Part shown: positions 34,153 through 43,621 of the stretch, piece by piece
Numbering within the stretch: the stretch's first letter is position 1
Layout of the letters: the number at the start of each line of letters is the position of its first letter
Source: Algoriphagus halophilus
Lineage (GTDB): Bacteria > Bacteroidota > Bacteroidia > Cytophagales > Cyclobacteriaceae
Length of the DNA: 64,000 nt
Assembly (NCBI RefSeq): GCF_900129785.1
Contig: NZ_FSRC01000003.1
Location: 124,001-188,000, forward strand
Direction: 5' to 3'
The notes under the pieces: model-generated
Told to the model about the DNA's origin: nothing
The model's database searches: none
The model's input: only the letters and a program-made list of their open reading frames with translations
Position numbers and translations under genes: made by a program

Positions 34153-35100
34153 TTAACTGTTAGCTGGGGTATAACATTTATACACCAATAAGGCAGCAGC
34201 TAAATCTTCCACAGCTAATCCAGCGGATTTAAAAAGCGTGATTTCATCTTCGGAAGTTCTTCCGGGATGAATACCTTTTACAAGTTCCACGATGTCTGCT
34301 TTTACATCATTTTTGGAGATAATACCACTGGCAATAGGGATAGCAAGCTCACCCGATTCATGTAAGGCACCAGCCCTTGAATCCACGAAAATGGAGCTTT
34401 TCTGGATGGCCACATCATCTGTTTCTCTTGTGTCGGGTTTGTATGAGCCGATTAGGTCCAGATGTGCACCAGGTTTTACCCACTCACCTTTAATGATGGG
34501 TGTTTTTGCAGGTGTGGCGCATGAAATTAGGTCTGCTTGGCGAGCAGCTTCTTCCAAGTTGGTCACGCCTTCAGCAAGGATTCCTTGCTTTTTTAAATCC
34601 GAAACAAAATCTTCCAGTTTAGTGGGGTTTCTCATCCAAACGCTAACTTTCTTAAAATCACGTACCGCTGAATGAGCTTGCACCAGATGCTGGGCTACTT
34701 TACCTCCGCCTACTACCAGTAAATGTTCCGCATCTTCTCTACACAAGAAAGAGGCAGCCAAAGCGGATGCGCAAGCGGTTCTTCGTGCCGTCAACTCTGT
34801 GGCATTCATCATCGCTAGGGGCTGGCCAGTTTTGGCATCGCTCAAGATGTACTGGGCAAAGATGGAAGGCATGTTTTTGGAAGCATTCGCTGGAGCAACG
34901 GTGACTTGTTTCATCCCAAGGTAATCTTGGTTCCAGACAGGCATCAAGATCAAAGTATTTTCATCCCCTTCTGCCGTTTGGTAAAAATGATGATGCCGAA
35001 CAGGCATGGTATAATTAGACTGAAAAATTTCTCTTAATGCTTCAATCAGTTTGTGATAATCCAGCAATTGAATGATTTCCGCATCTGGAATAATAAGCAT
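34153..35100 (-). CDS. Ornithine cyclodeaminase / mu-crystallin family protein
   Basis: The 315-residue protein shows the family pattern: N-terminal PVRHHHFYQTAEG, LILMPVWN and GMKQVTVAPAN, then a Rossmann motif LLVVGGGKVAQHLVQAHSAV, ISCATPAKTPI and HLDLIGSYKPDTRETDD. Members include ornithine cyclodeaminase, alanine dehydrogenase and ketimine reductases, which all act on amino acids or imines with NAD(P). It has no signal peptide. The amino-acid theme of the neighbourhood suits it, but the substrate is undetermined. Confidence 0.92.
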   Translation of the reverse strand: MLIIPDAEIIQLLDYHKLIEALREIFQSNYTMPVRHHHFYQTAEGDENTLILMPVWNQDYLGMKQVTVAPANASKNMPSIFAQYILSDAKTGQPLAMMNATELTARRTACASALAASFLCREDAEHLLVVGGGKVAQHLVQAHSAVRDFKKVSVWMRNPTKLEDFVSDLKKQGILAEGVTNLEEAARQADLISCATPAKTPIIKGEWVKPGAHLDLIGSYKPDTRETDDVAIQKSSIFVDSRAGALHESGELAIPIASGIISKNDVKADIVELVKGIHPGRTSEDEITLFKSAGLAVEDLAAALLVYKCYTPANS

Positions 35101-35539
35101 AGTTGTGACTTAGTTTAATTGAATGGATAAAGTTCGAGGATTTCTTGAGAAATGCTATAAGGATTGAGATAGGTTAATGAGACGTGAATAATCAGCTTTA
35201 AAATTAAACTGGTTAGACTGGGAAAAGTATTAGCTAAACAGGATTGAATGTTACTTTAATTGACTATCAAAAAGCTCTTCAATGTCTTCCAGATCAAAGG
35301 GTGAACTTAAATATCAATTTCTTTTTTTGAATAGTTAATAGTCCTCCTTTCAGAAACTAGAAATCAAACCGTGTAGGATTTATTCCACAGGAATTTTTTT
35401 TTTGAGCCTTCAAGTTACATTAGAATAATGTCGAGAGAAGGCAAAGAGTAAGAAATAGTTTTTATGCCATAACTGCCAAGGAGGTTCTAGCACACTATTC
35501 ATTTTTAACTGTTAATTAGGAAAATAATTTTCTTGGATT
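35101..35539. other. Intergenic region, no gene seen
   Basis: No gene, RNA or strong hairpin was recognised in these 439 bases. A run of ten T residues starts near 35394. The promoter of the ornithine-cyclodeaminase-family gene should lie near the left end. Confidence 0.4.
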
Positions 35540-36817
35540 TTAAAACAAATACTTAATCATCAACAGTGCTCGTCTGCCTTTACCTTTTGAATTATTCACG
35601 TTAGTTCGCTGTGCCAACATATATTCTATTCCAGTATTCAGACTTTTAATTGGTGACCAAATCAAGTTAGCATGTCCCGACACACCTGCTTTCATATCAT
35701 ATCCTTCTTTATACTCTGAAGGATCAATAGAATAAAAGTTTGAGTTAAGATTAGCTATAAGTGTATTTGATATGCGGAGTCCAAATCCACCACCTATATT
35801 CAATGCTGGCATCTGTTCCAAATTGCCTTCCGGTGTTACAATGGCGGAAGATTCTGTGCCAAGTGTAGCTACAATTTGGCTGCCCCAACCCTGTCCATAA
35901 CTGGCCATCCAACGAAAATAATGCTTTTTTGAGCCAAAATATTCTCGACCGCTAAAACTAAAGCCCCAACCCATTGCTGTAGCATTTGGCATAATACCCA
36001 AGCCATCCCAACGGAGTTGAAAGACCGATGCTCCTAAAAACAAGCGTCCACCTGAAGCTGTTTTTTTTGTAATTCTGCCAGTTAAAAGAGGGAGTTGTTG
36101 ACTGGCTTGGCCAACAGTATCTCTTCCATCAATACCTGGAAATTCGAGCATTTCGAGAGCCAACGCATACATAAACCTGCTTCCAAGTTTGTCTTCCCAT
36201 CGTACCTGAGCTCTTCGCGTTCCTGTTAATGCATCACCAGCTGCAAAATCAATAGTAGATGGTACGGCAAACAAATCCGATTGCGTACCCCACGTTCTAC
36301 CAATAAGTAATCGACCCATAACACCGTATGCATGGCGGAGTCTTGGGGTTTGGTTAAACGGCCCTCGATCAAGGTTATAAAAGTCTAATTCAATGAATAT
36401 TTGAAAAGGGCGTCCAACCTCGTTTATGCTTCGAATATCAAAGTTGATCCTCGATTCTCGCGCATGCAGGTTCATATAACCACTTTGTGCGGGGCGCCCA
36501 TCTCCGTCCACTGGAACGTTTTGGATTTCATATTGAAATCGATTATATCCACCATCAAAATCCTGGATATAATCCAATTTTATATAACCCCCAATAGCCA
36601 TTCGGGCTTTGGCGCCAAACAATGGCCATGAGTTTGGGAAAGTAGCATCTACCAAATCCTGCCCGGTATAGTCAATTATATTATCCCTAAAATCGCTAAT
36701 TCGAATCGAATCGGTTTTAACTGTATTAAGCGTATCTCCCGGGTGCCAGTTCTGGCCAAAAACAGGTAAAACTGAGCATGTGCCTAGCACTGCAAACAGA
36801 ATGGTTGATTTTTTCAT
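35540..36817 (-). CDS. DcaP-like outer-membrane porin
   Basis: The 425-residue protein has a signal peptide ending VFGQ. It contains the DcaP-type pattern: AMIAGGYIKLDYIQDF-like start (read here as MAIGGYIKLDYIQDFDG), HARESRINFDIRS, FIELDFY, LRHAYGVMGRLLIGRTWG and a C-terminal aromatic strand ending IKYLF. DcaP porins are trimeric barrels taking up dicarboxylates and other negatively charged small molecules, including some peptides and beta-lactam-type compounds. It is the outermost gene of a minus-strand island of peptide- and acyl-amino-acid-hydrolysing enzymes, for which it may supply the entry route. Confidence 0.85.
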   Translation of the reverse strand: MKKSTILFAVLGTCSVLPVFGQNWHPGDTLNTVKTDSIRISDFRDNIIDYTGQDLVDATFPNSWPLFGAKARMAIGGYIKLDYIQDFDGGYNRFQYEIQNVPVDGDGRPAQSGYMNLHARESRINFDIRSINEVGRPFQIFIELDFYNLDRGPFNQTPRLRHAYGVMGRLLIGRTWGTQSDLFAVPSTIDFAAGDALTGTRRAQVRWEDKLGSRFMYALALEMLEFPGIDGRDTVGQASQQLPLLTGRITKKTASGGRLFLGASVFQLRWDGLGIMPNATAMGWGFSFSGREYFGSKKHYFRWMASYGQGWGSQIVATLGTESSAIVTPEGNLEQMPALNIGGGFGLRISNTLIANLNSNFYSIDPSEYKEGYDMKAGVSGHANLIWSPIKSLNTGIEYMLAQRTNVNNSKGKGRRALLMIKYLF

Positions 36818-37197
36818 GTTTTATGTTTTTTGGGGATAAACTAAAACTTGTATTACAATTCCTCTATTTGATTATTGACTACATTCTTCCTTTTATGATA
36901 AGTTCTAATAAGGAATATTCCCAAAGACAAAAGTCAAGGAAATGGTACTTCATACATGCATTATAATGGCTGGCATGATGGCACCCAGACAGCAACCTCA
37001 TATAATGGGTGCTATCTGAGTACCTGTCCTTAAACTTGTTTTTATAGATTACTCAGTCCTTCATGATGATGGCGCCAACACCGAACTGCCTGGTAAGAAT
37101 TGCGCAGCCCATTCAAGTAAATTTTTTCATCATTATTCCAGGTTACCTTCTTGAGAATTTCATACGGCGTGAATAGGGATGTCCTCTGCCAAACAGG
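36818..37197. other. Intergenic region with a hairpin and possible gene remnant
   Basis: No intact gene was found. GCACCCA (36981-36987) and TGGGTGC (37006-37012) form an inverted repeat. From about 37020 to 37190 the minus strand holds short open stretches (such as NNDEKIYLNGLRN) interrupted by stops, which may be a decayed coding remnant at the edge of the GC-richer island. Confidence 0.3.
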
Positions 37198-38706
37198 TTA
37201 TTTGTCGAATACCGATCCGGAGAGCGAGAATTCGTCGACCGCCCCTTCGCCCCGTATGAAGATCCGGTGGTTGAATCGCACGTAGTTGAGTTCTCCAGAA
37301 GGATCTTTAAGTAATTCGCCAAGGGATCCCTCGTTCGGGCCTTCGGTGATGATAAAATAGCCCTCGGCCGTGTTGGCCACATTGGCAGGCGCGGGATCCG
37401 CTCCCGAGGTCAATGCAGAGAACTGGACAAACACATATTTGTCGCCCTCTTTCCGGATCTCGATGTTTTGGGAATTACCCTTGAAGACGCCGACGAAGGG
37501 GTCGAGCACAGACGGATCAACGCCCGCTGCAACCGGAGACTTGGCCTCGATTTTCGTGAAGGCTTTGACCATTGCATTGGCAATTTTTTTGTAGGCCTCG
37601 GCTCCACGATCGCTGTGGACCAAGACCACCACGGCAAAGTCGTGATCCGGGATCAGCTGCAGAAAAGAACGTGTGCCGGGCCAATTTCCCCCGTGGCTGG
37701 GGCTGGTGACTCCGTCGTAGTCGTGGACGAACCATGTCAGCCCTGTAAAGTCGCCAGTCTCAGCCTCGACTGCCGGAGCGTGGGCATAGTCCAGTGCTTC
37801 TTGGGACAGCAGCTGGTTCCCTGAGGCGTCCTTGCCATCCAGCTGAAAGCGGGCGTATTTCAGCATGTCAGTAACTGTAGACCGGAGTGCACCGGAGGCT
37901 GCGGACTCTCTAATCAACGGAATGTAGTATGGTTTTAGATCACTGATGTTGCCTTCCCCGTAGATCGGCGGATGACCCCATGCGTAGTTATTAGCCGGAG
38001 GAGTGGTGTCGTAATTAAAGGATGACGAATCCATGCCGAGCGGGTCGAGCAGGTGCTCTTCGATCAGGGTCTCGATCGGCTTTCCGCCGACATGCGACAC
38101 CACATGGGTAGCAAAGGTGATACTAGTGTTGTTGTACATCCAGGTTTGATCGAACGGATAGATCTGCTCAACGTAAGCCGCCTGGAGCATGACCTTCTCG
38201 CTGATCGATCCACCCGGAGGAACACGAAGAAAACCGTGGTCGCCATACCAGCCAGCGCGATGATGGAACAGGTCGACGACCCGCGCTTTGGAAGTTGCAT
38301 CAGGATCAGCAACCCTCCACCACGGCAGGATGTCCACCACACGCGCGTTCAAATCCAGTTTGCCTTCTTCTGACAGCTTCATAGCCACCGTCGAAAGGAA
38401 GGTTTTTGTCACAGAGCCAATTTGAAATTTCGTATCAGGGGTAACGGCCTCGTCGGTGCCTACCTTAGTGACACCTAGGCCGGCGCTATAGGTGTTTGGC
38501 CCATAGATGACCCCGACTGCAAGCCCCGGGATTTTCATTTCCTTGATCAGCTCAGCCGTTTCGGCGAGAACCGCATCAAAGGTCGCTTGGCCTTCCTTCT
38601 TTGTCATTTTTATTGCAGACGGTTGCTTTTTCTGAGCAAGAGCCGGTTGAACCGCAAATAATGAAGCCACTATTACAGCAAATAAAAGTTTCATGTTTTG
38701 TTTCAT
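37198..38706 (-). CDS. Secreted serine hydrolase, class C beta-lactamase/MlrB-like family
   Basis: The 502-residue protein has a signal peptide ending QPALAQ. The three beta-lactamase-fold motifs are present: SxxK at about residues 98-101 in FQIGSVTKTF, YxN in MYNNTSI, and HGG in SPSHGGNW. After about residue 400 a beta-rich tail follows, as in D-stereospecific peptidases and DUF3471-containing hydrolases. Families with this fold include beta-lactamases, esterases, D-aminopeptidases and MlrB, which cuts linear microcystin. The base composition is clearly richer in G and C than the flanking genes, which suggests acquisition from another lineage. Substrate is unknown. Confidence 0.9.
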   Translation of the reverse strand: MKQNMKLLFAVIVASLFAVQPALAQKKQPSAIKMTKKEGQATFDAVLAETAELIKEMKIPGLAVGVIYGPNTYSAGLGVTKVGTDEAVTPDTKFQIGSVTKTFLSTVAMKLSEEGKLDLNARVVDILPWWRVADPDATSKARVVDLFHHRAGWYGDHGFLRVPPGGSISEKVMLQAAYVEQIYPFDQTWMYNNTSITFATHVVSHVGGKPIETLIEEHLLDPLGMDSSSFNYDTTPPANNYAWGHPPIYGEGNISDLKPYYIPLIRESAASGALRSTVTDMLKYARFQLDGKDASGNQLLSQEALDYAHAPAVEAETGDFTGLTWFVHDYDGVTSPSHGGNWPGTRSFLQLIPDHDFAVVVLVHSDRGAEAYKKIANAMVKAFTKIEAKSPVAAGVDPSVLDPFVGVFKGNSQNIEIRKEGDKYVFVQFSALTSGADPAPANVANTAEGYFIITEGPNEGSLGELLKDPSGELNYVRFNHRIFIRGEGAVDEFSLSGSVFDK

Positions 38707-38831
38707 GGTCCCTCTTTTTTTAAATATTAATTATTGAGTTTATTTTTTGAATGCCTAAGGACTTGTTTCACCAGTGACTCAAAGCGTCATTCGAGGCAAC
38801 CAATTATTAGGCACGGTAAAGCTTATTTATC

Positions 38832-39824
38832 TTAGGGCTTTAAATAATAAAAGTCGTATAAAGTCCGGGTCACTTCTGCAATGGCCCGATCACGATCAGC
38901 TTCTGAGGTTGTACTGTTCTTGGTGAATACCACAATCGCAAAACGTCGGCCGTCGGGTAACGTTACATACCCCACGTCATTAGCAACACCTCCAATCGTT
39001 CCTGTTTTATGGGCAACCGGGGTTCCTTTTGGCAGGAGGCCTTTTAGCCTAGCTGCACCTGTACGGGTGCGAGACATGGTGCTAAGAAGAAATTGAGTGC
39101 TTTCGGCACTCAAGGCCTTTCCGCTGTCTATTGCCAATAGCAATTGCAGCATTGCATTTGGCGAGCTCTGGTCACGTGGATCTTCTTGTTCGAACTCAAG
39201 ATTTCGAAGTGGTTGCTTTGCTGCGAGCGTTGGGTCATTGACAAGAGCCTCTGCAAGTACCGATGCGTAGGCCCTGTCGGGTAAGCCATAGAAATCCCTT
39301 AAAATTTCGCTGGTATATCGATCTACTCGTAGATCTGTTATCCCAATACTTCGCATCATTTTCGTTACCGCTTCCGGACCACCCGCTAGTTTTAGACAAG
39401 CATCCGTTGCCGTATTGTCACTCAACGTTATCATGGGTTCAATTAAATTGGCTACAGATAACTTGATACCAGGGTGCACGAAGTTCACAGCGATCGCGCC
39501 GTCACCTGTAACCATGGTTTCTTGTTCAACATCAATTAAATCGGAAAGCTTAAGCTCACCTTTATCGACACGGTCCAGCAAAGCGACAGCAATTGCAACC
39601 TTATAGGTACTTGCCATCACAAACTGTTCATCACCGTTTATGGTGATCATCTCCTTAGAGCCAATTTCCTGTGCCGCCACTCCAATGCGACCCGCTAACT
39701 TCTCTGAAAGTCTCTCAATCTTTTGAGAAATTTGTTGTGTGTTATACTCTTGAGAAAATGTAGGTTGAACTGCAACAAATGCCGAGACTATCAAAATTGA
39801 AAATATGGTTATGATAGGTTTCAT
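38832..39824 (-). CDS. Class A beta-lactamase-related serine hydrolase
   Basis: The 330-residue protein has a signal peptide ending PTFSQ. Catalytic motifs are S72-T-Y-K75, S135-D-N137 and K273-T-G275. The omega region is odd: about 53 residues separate DR (168-169) from SP (221-222), where TEM-type enzymes have about 20. No canonical ExxLN is visible; E173, E210 and E212 are the possible general bases. This matches the class A-related group that includes enzymes without proven beta-lactamase activity. It is unclear whether it hydrolyses beta-lactams or peptides. It lies between the class C-type hydrolase and the M81 peptidase on the same strand. Confidence 0.9.
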   Translation of the reverse strand: MKPIITIFSILIVSAFVAVQPTFSQEYNTQQISQKIERLSEKLAGRIGVAAQEIGSKEMITINGDEQFVMASTYKVAIAVALLDRVDKGELKLSDLIDVEQETMVTGDGAIAVNFVHPGIKLSVANLIEPMITLSDNTATDACLKLAGGPEAVTKMMRSIGITDLRVDRYTSEILRDFYGLPDRAYASVLAEALVNDPTLAAKQPLRNLEFEQEDPRDQSSPNAMLQLLLAIDSGKALSAESTQFLLSTMSRTRTGAARLKGLLPKGTPVAHKTGTIGGVANDVGYVTLPDGRRFAIVVFTKNSTTSEADRDRAIAEVTRTLYDFYYLKP

Positions 39825-39865
39825 CTTTCTTTTAAGTATTAATCATTGCGTTTTTTAGATTTATA

Positions 39866-41530
39866 TTAATCCCCAATACTAAAGGTTGCGTTTTCATCTA
39901 AAGGGTAGATAGGATACTTAAGCTGGGTGTGCTCGAAAAGCGTAATATCACGGCTAGTGGTTCCTGGAACATCTGCGAGCAGCAACTTTTCGGTAAAGTT
40001 TTCATAGAAGGCTCGAAAGTGCATCCCGCTTTTGACACCTATGACATCGTATTCCTGAATGATGATGCCATGTGGCCGTCCCTGCGTATCATCATAGGTC
40101 TGGCATAGTCCGGAAATAACGATTACATCTACCGTATTCTCCGCTTCGATGACCAACCTGACGGTAGGGCCAAGCTGGAATGGGCCGTTGAAAGCGGTCC
40201 CACCGCGAACGGTCTCATTCCCATCCGAAATAGACTTGACATAAGCTTTGGTTTTGATCGGTTCGCCCGCTAATTTCTCAAATTTGCCACCGAGGCTCAC
40301 ATCGATCGTAGCTCCGACACCGGCAGCCACTGCAGCCTTTGCGGTTTCAGGATCGTGTATGGACATGAAAGCGACTTTCCCCAAGCCTTTGGTCTCCATA
40401 AGAGCCTTTAGCAGGTGGGTGCCCCCACCTCCGGCTCCGCCACCCGGATTATCCGCAGCGTCTCCAATCACTATAGGAGTATGGTCGATGATATCGCCTT
40501 TCGTTGGTAGTTTACGAACATAGTAGCCGCCCTTCTCGAGCATGGCCAGCACAGTGCCCATCGTTTTGTCCAAAGTTTCTAAAGGGAGGATGGACTCTTT
40601 CCGGTGATCCCATATCCACTTCGCCAGTTCGTCCACCAGTTCCTGTGCCAGATTGAGGTTATTTTCGGTAGTGACCATTGGGTACACACCACAAAAATTG
40701 CTGTCCTGGTATGGGAATCCATGCATAACAGAGCAGTTCAGAACACCGGGCCGCTTTTCTATTTCAATGCACTTTTCTTTCAATCGATTTGCAAAGGTTT
40801 CCTCCTCTTCGGTATTACTCATGCCCATCATCAAGGGCACTTTGCGATAGGCAGGAGTAGGATGCGATTCTCCTGCCAGGATAGCAGCACCACGATACAT
40901 TACATCACGTGCACATGCATTCATATCCATATGAGGATATTCTTTGCAGGCACTGAAGAAATTCATGTTGTCCTTCATTTTATCTGTGATCTTGCCATGC
41001 AGGTCACCACTCCAGACAATCATCGTGTCCTTTCCAACCAGTTCTCTGACCGATTCCGCCAAGTCTCCTTCAAGATCATTCGTACTATTCACCATGCCGG
41101 CACCGTGAACACCAAGGTAAACGATGTCCACCGGCATCTGTGATTTCAGCGTGTCCATGATTTCCTTTTTTGCATCTTTCCAAGCCTGATCGCTCACCGT
41201 GCTAAAGCACCAGTCTATATAGTACATAATACCCGGCAGCAAGTCCCAGCCTTCTTCTTCGCACACATCCACTGCCCCACCAATGGCAGTTCCTTTCAAC
41301 ATATTCTTGATCTGATCGCCCCGGAACGTGCGCATTCTGTCGAGCGTGGTTTCGCCCATGCCCTCGGTGAGGTAGGTGTTGGTTTCATGGAAAAAACCAA
41401 CATAGGAAACTCTTAATTTTTTATTTTTTTTCAATTTGTTTTCCTCTTTCAAAGAGAAGGAAAGAAGAGGTGTTGATGCTGCAGCTACACCTGCATAACC
41501 AGCTAGCATAATAAATTTTCTTCTCTCCAT
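39866..41530 (-). CDS. M81-family metallopeptidase (MlrC-like)
   Basis: The 554-residue protein has an exported-protein leader (MERRKFIMLAGYAG). The M81/MlrC N-terminal domain is marked by VGFFHETNTYL, VYLGVHGAGMV, and the metal-binding region WSGDLHG with a further His in YPHMDMNACA. The C-terminal domain contains VIGDAADNPGGGAGGGGTHL and TAFNGPFQLGPTVRL. MlrC is the zinc peptidase that breaks the linear tetrapeptide product of microcystin breakdown, but most M81 proteins have unknown substrates. Spacing to the neighbours (about 40-50 bases) suggests co-transcription with the deacylase-like and beta-lactamase-like genes. Confidence 0.92.
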   Translation of the reverse strand: MERRKFIMLAGYAGVAAASTPLLSFSLKEENKLKKNKKLRVSYVGFFHETNTYLTEGMGETTLDRMRTFRGDQIKNMLKGTAIGGAVDVCEEEGWDLLPGIMYYIDWCFSTVSDQAWKDAKKEIMDTLKSQMPVDIVYLGVHGAGMVNSTNDLEGDLAESVRELVGKDTMIVWSGDLHGKITDKMKDNMNFFSACKEYPHMDMNACARDVMYRGAAILAGESHPTPAYRKVPLMMGMSNTEEEETFANRLKEKCIEIEKRPGVLNCSVMHGFPYQDSNFCGVYPMVTTENNLNLAQELVDELAKWIWDHRKESILPLETLDKTMGTVLAMLEKGGYYVRKLPTKGDIIDHTPIVIGDAADNPGGGAGGGGTHLLKALMETKGLGKVAFMSIHDPETAKAAVAAGVGATIDVSLGGKFEKLAGEPIKTKAYVKSISDGNETVRGGTAFNGPFQLGPTVRLVIEAENTVDVIVISGLCQTYDDTQGRPHGIIIQEYDVIGVKSGMHFRAFYENFTEKLLLADVPGTTSRDITLFEHTQLKYPIYPLDENATFSIGD

Positions 41531-41580
41531 CTTTTTTGATTTATTGACATATCAGGGCTCCCTCGATTTTTAAAGTTGGA

Positions 41581-43218
41581 TCACTTTAAGCCCACTCCAC
41601 CAAAATCATCTGGTACAGCATAAAACTCTTTTTGCCAACTCTCAATATCCAGAGGGACAAGTTTACTCTCTTCCACAGGTTCAAAACGGATCGCTTGACC
41701 CGGATTAACAGTATCGGGCATGACTTTGGAATCTTTTACAACAACAACTCCATTAACTAAAACATAAGGAATCCCTGTCGATGGCGTTGTGCCCTTTGCA
41801 TAAGTTGCATTGTCTTTTACATTTTCAGGACTGAAGATGGTGATGTCAGCCACCATACCTTCCTGCATACGACCACGTACCTGCATGGCTTTTAAACCCA
41901 TGTCGCCTAATGGCTTGGCATAATTGTAAGAGGTCATGGACACCAATTGCATTAATGGAATGTTATTGTCTTGGCCAAAACGCAATGTTTTCGCAAATGC
42001 GCCAGAAGAACGAGGATGAACATTGGGCAAGTCTTCATAGGGTGTATTTCTGGTCAGACCCGTAAATGGAATTAATGGCATACCATCGCTACCAATGGCC
42101 ACCCCCGGCATTTTTAGCCAGTCAACAATGGCTTCCTTTGGCATTTTATATACAATAACAGCTCTGGTGGGTTCTTTTTTGAGCATTTCCTCACGGCTTT
42201 TCTGGGTGTACCACTCTCCTGTGGCCACGTCTTGCACGGTTTCTTCGTATTTGTTGCCTAACGATTTTACCCAAACATCGGGCTCGAGAAAAACGGCATT
42301 TAAAGCGGTTGAACCTGCAGCATAAGGATAAATTTCGCCCCATACATTGAAGCCTCGTTCACGCATTTTAACCAATAATTCGTGTACCAAATTGTATCCG
42401 GGATTATTGAAATGGATGGCAATAGCTGGTGCGCCCAGGGCAGCCGCATTGGCCAACATTTCCTGTATGCCATTTACTTCGGCAACATCATTTCCAGGGG
42501 TACCTCTAAAGTGCATACCTATTTGACGACCATAGGCACCTGCCAATTTTTGCAGTTCATAAATTTCACGGGTAGACACCCCCTCACGCATATAACCCAC
42601 CGTAGAACCGATGCCTATACCTCCCTGACGCAACCCTTCATCAATTTGGGCTAATATTTCGTTTCCTTGCTCCAGATTAGGTCTTGTTTTCGACCAACCA
42701 TCTTTTACACGGGTTTTTAATGCATCCATGGTATACAAGAATTCCCACTCATTGAAGCCATCAAGTACTGCGGCACGTGCTAACTCATGTGCTACGGCAA
42801 CTCCATAATTTAAAGGAGTATTCCCTTCATGGCGTTTGTACCACTCATCTAATTTGGGTCCGTAGGCTCCCACCTCCAAATCCATAATGGTGGTTCGACC
42901 ATCGCGAAGCATGAGGTTATACATATACGGCTCTATACAATGCTGATGCCCGTCAATAAAACCGGGGGCAACAACATGTCCAGAAGCATCAATGGTTTCT
43001 TTTCCAGAGATTTCAGCTTCAGTGATGATCGCAATTTTACCGTTTTTAACTCCGACATTTCTGATACCGTCAAAATTGGTTTCTGGGTCCATTACGCGTC
43101 CGTCAAGGATGACAACGTCAAATTCCTGATTCGGATCTGCCCCCTTTTCTGTTGCAGTCTCATTACAGCTGCTGAAAATAAGTGCAGAAATCAAGAGGGT
43201 TAAAAGTGATTTTTTCAT
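41581..43218 (-). CDS. Amidohydrolase lipoprotein, N-acyl-D-glutamate deacylase-like
   Basis: The 545-residue lipoprotein (lipobox IFSSC) starts FDVVILDGRVMDPETN and has the full metal motif HQH in APGFIDGHQHCIE, an acidic residue in MDLEVGAYGP, His in AIHFNNPGYN and Asp in AIGSDGMPLI. The pattern is that of D-glutamate deacylases and related N-acyl-D-amino-acid amidohydrolases. Unlike the 27780 gene it keeps the metal-binding HxH. The reaction is probably removal of an acyl group from D-glutamate or a similar D-amino acid at the cell envelope. It is clustered with the MlrC-like peptidase. Confidence 0.9.
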   Translation of the reverse strand: MKKSLLTLLISALIFSSCNETATEKGADPNQEFDVVILDGRVMDPETNFDGIRNVGVKNGKIAIITEAEISGKETIDASGHVVAPGFIDGHQHCIEPYMYNLMLRDGRTTIMDLEVGAYGPKLDEWYKRHEGNTPLNYGVAVAHELARAAVLDGFNEWEFLYTMDALKTRVKDGWSKTRPNLEQGNEILAQIDEGLRQGGIGIGSTVGYMREGVSTREIYELQKLAGAYGRQIGMHFRGTPGNDVAEVNGIQEMLANAAALGAPAIAIHFNNPGYNLVHELLVKMRERGFNVWGEIYPYAAGSTALNAVFLEPDVWVKSLGNKYEETVQDVATGEWYTQKSREEMLKKEPTRAVIVYKMPKEAIVDWLKMPGVAIGSDGMPLIPFTGLTRNTPYEDLPNVHPRSSGAFAKTLRFGQDNNIPLMQLVSMTSYNYAKPLGDMGLKAMQVRGRMQEGMVADITIFSPENVKDNATYAKGTTPSTGIPYVLVNGVVVVKDSKVMPDTVNPGQAIRFEPVEESKLVPLDIESWQKEFYAVPDDFGGVGLK

Positions 43219-43231
43219 AATCCAAGTGTTT

Positions 43232-43579
43232 TCAAGTGCTAATATTCTCTTTGATGTAAGATGGAGCCCATATAAGGGAGATAAGTGCCAGGCGATGGTC
43301 GTAGAGTATATTGATTATTCCACATAATTGGGCCTGATCAAGGACATTTACGATTATTGAAGTGGAAACCTTTCCTTCACCGATATCTTCAACACTTTCC
43401 ACTATCCCCTCAAAGAGATCCAGTATATTCTTACCTATGTTCCCCAGGACCCTGATTCGATAGGTGCCAGGGCCTGAAAACTGAATAGTATAGGTTTTTG
43501 GATGAGACAAGGTGCTGATGATCTGTACACCCAAAAGTATTGATCGAAATCCATCAGCAATAGCCACTAAAGTGGACAT
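43232..43579 (-). CDS. Small conserved-looking protein paired with the LuxR/MalT-type regulator
   Basis: The 115-residue protein has no signal peptide or membrane helix. The segment YRIRVLGNI, FEGIVESVE, and VLDQAQLCGIINILYDHRL followed by ALISL matches a pattern I recall from small proteins encoded beside MalT-like LuxR regulators in several phyla (YxIxVxG ... DQAALxGxLNxLxDxxLxLLSV). The gene lies 42 bases after the regulator, same strand, so the two are probably co-transcribed. A role as a partner or modulator of the regulator is speculative. The exact start is uncertain. Confidence 0.7.
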   Translation of the reverse strand: MSTLVAIADGFRSILLGVQIISTLSHPKTYTIQFSGPGTYRIRVLGNIGKNILDLFEGIVESVEDIGEGKVSTSIIVNVLDQAQLCGIINILYDHRLALISLIWAPSYIKENIST

Positions 43580-43621
43580 TCAATAAAGAGAAGAGATATG
43601 GAGTATGATTTTTGTCAGGTT

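Noticed and set aside
37410..38373. Several long open frames opposite or shifted within the GC-rich hydrolase gene
   Set aside because: They are shadow frames expected in GC-richer coding DNA; none shows a family pattern, and the true frame carries all catalytic motifs.
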